Part shown: in pieces, positions 13,045 through 13,394 of the stretch | Position numbering within the stretch: position 1 is the first letter of the stretch | How the letters are laid out: every line of letters starts with the position of its first letter | The notes under the pieces: generated by a model | Seen by the model: only the letters and a program-made list of their open reading frames with translations | What the model was told of the DNA's origin: nothing | Databases searched by the model: none | Program-made: the position numbers and the translations under genes | Origin: a bacterium | Lineage (GTDB): Bacteria; Patescibacteriota; Andersenbacteria; UBA10190 | DNA length: 13,394 bases | Assembly (NCBI GenBank): GCA_002686445.1 | Contig: NZCO01000047.1 | Span: 1-13,394, forward strand | Direction of reading: 5' to 3'

Positions 13045-13394
13045 ATGAAAACGAAGAGTGAAGTGTTGACCTTTGTGCTGCAACTCCAAAAGCTTGCTGC
13101 TCTACTCTACAAAACAGGGCTCAAACTTTGGGAACACACCAGCAATCCCGATGACAAAGTCATGAATGCAATCAAAGGGCTCGTAGCCGAAGATGACCAT
13201 GGAGAAAAGATGCGTCAAAACGTTCTGTTGTTGGCGACCAAGGATGTACCAGTGCTCACGCGAGTCTCAAGTGATCACTTAGGTGTTGACTTCATCGTAC
13301 TAAACGAAAGGTACGGAGAACGCAAAGTGATCGCACTTGAAACCCATGGAAGTCACAAGTGGGGCCACAACAATCGGATCATGATTGGTGAGCC
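13045..13394 (+). CDS. Unrecognised protein, N-terminal 116 residues (3' end outside window)
   Basis: The frame is open from ATG 13045 to the window edge. GGGAG lies about 8 nt upstream and decides this start; two nearby ATGs (13031, 13040) are in a frame that ends at once in TGA. The N-terminal 60 residues look helical (VLTFVLQLQKLAALLYKTGL, 7-26). A part rich in beta-prone residues follows, with VDFIVLNERYGERKVIALE near 80-98 and a His-rich stretch, ETHGSHKWGHNN (98-109). This recalls a small alpha/beta domain, but no family can be named. It has its own promoter and diverges from the 62-aa gene, suggesting an accessory locus. Confidence 0.7.
   Translation, partial: MKTKSEVLTFVLQLQKLAALLYKTGLKLWEHTSNPDDKVMNAIKGLVAEDDHGEKMRQNVLLLATKDVPVLTRVSSDHLGVDFIVLNERYGERKVIALETHGSHKWGHNNRIMIGE

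Noticed and set aside
1..13394. UGA recoded as glycine or tryptophan
   Set aside because: UGA closes EF-P at the expected end and ends three other genes; tryptophan uses TGG throughout.
1..13394. CRISPR array, tRNA genes or insertion sequence
   Set aside because: No regularly spaced repeats, no tRNA T-arm with matching stems, and no transposase-like frame were seen.

Overview
The window is bacterial. It uses the standard code: UGA ends the EF-P gene, the 55-aa gene and both minus-strand genes, so the UGA=Gly recoding of Gracilibacteria/Absconditabacteria does not apply. The gene set suggests a small-genome lineage, possibly of the Patescibacteria/CPR: EF-P beside a sigma-70 factor without region 1.1, a compact GH1 enzyme, many short membrane proteins, a class Ic ribonucleotide reductase, and a mix of leaderless, SD-less and Shine-Dalgarno (SD) starts. 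That placement is inference; no rRNA or ribosomal protein gene is present to fix it.

Layout. (1) 1-121: C-terminus of elongation factor P. (2) 122-631: about 510 bp without a convincing protein gene, rich in interlocking inverted repeats; it may be a structured leader or an ncRNA. (3) 632-1483: sigma-70 family factor. (4) 1538-5831: a collinear group of GH1 glycosidase, EamA/DMT transporter, membrane-anchored TIM-barrel glycosidase, 55-aa membrane peptide and 319-aa polytopic membrane protein, closed by a strong terminator. GH1 and the transporter each have a -10 element 6-7 nt before the ATG, so both are predicted to be leaderless. (5) 5978-6550: PnuC-like membrane protein with its own SD and terminator. 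(6) 6551-6776: convergent intergenic region with two long imperfect hairpins between two terminators. (7) 6777-7685, minus strand: membrane protein with a C-terminal soluble domain, family not recognised. (8) 7686-8126: divergent intergenic region with a promoter and a folded 5' leader for nrdA. (9) 8127-12213: nrdA and nrdB, then terminator-like RNA structure. (10) 12214-13394: intergenic RNA structures, a 62-aa minus-strand gene with its own promoter and terminator, and the start of an unrecognised gene with a near-consensus promoter.

How the parts fit. nrdAB encode the aerobic dNTP-making enzyme. The beta subunit has Phe where the radical Tyr normally sits and matches the Chlamydia-type Mn/Fe class Ic pattern. 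The alpha subunit carries two N-terminal ATP cones and an unusual Pro/Ala/Val-rich tether before its C-terminal CxxC. The 1538-5831 block may be a small glycan-scavenging module: an anchored outer glycosidase, a transporter and a cytoplasmic GH1 enzyme, plus two membrane proteins of unknown role. The most novel signals are RNA-level: the switch-like leader before the sigma factor, the folded nrdA leader, and the terminator region after nrdB.
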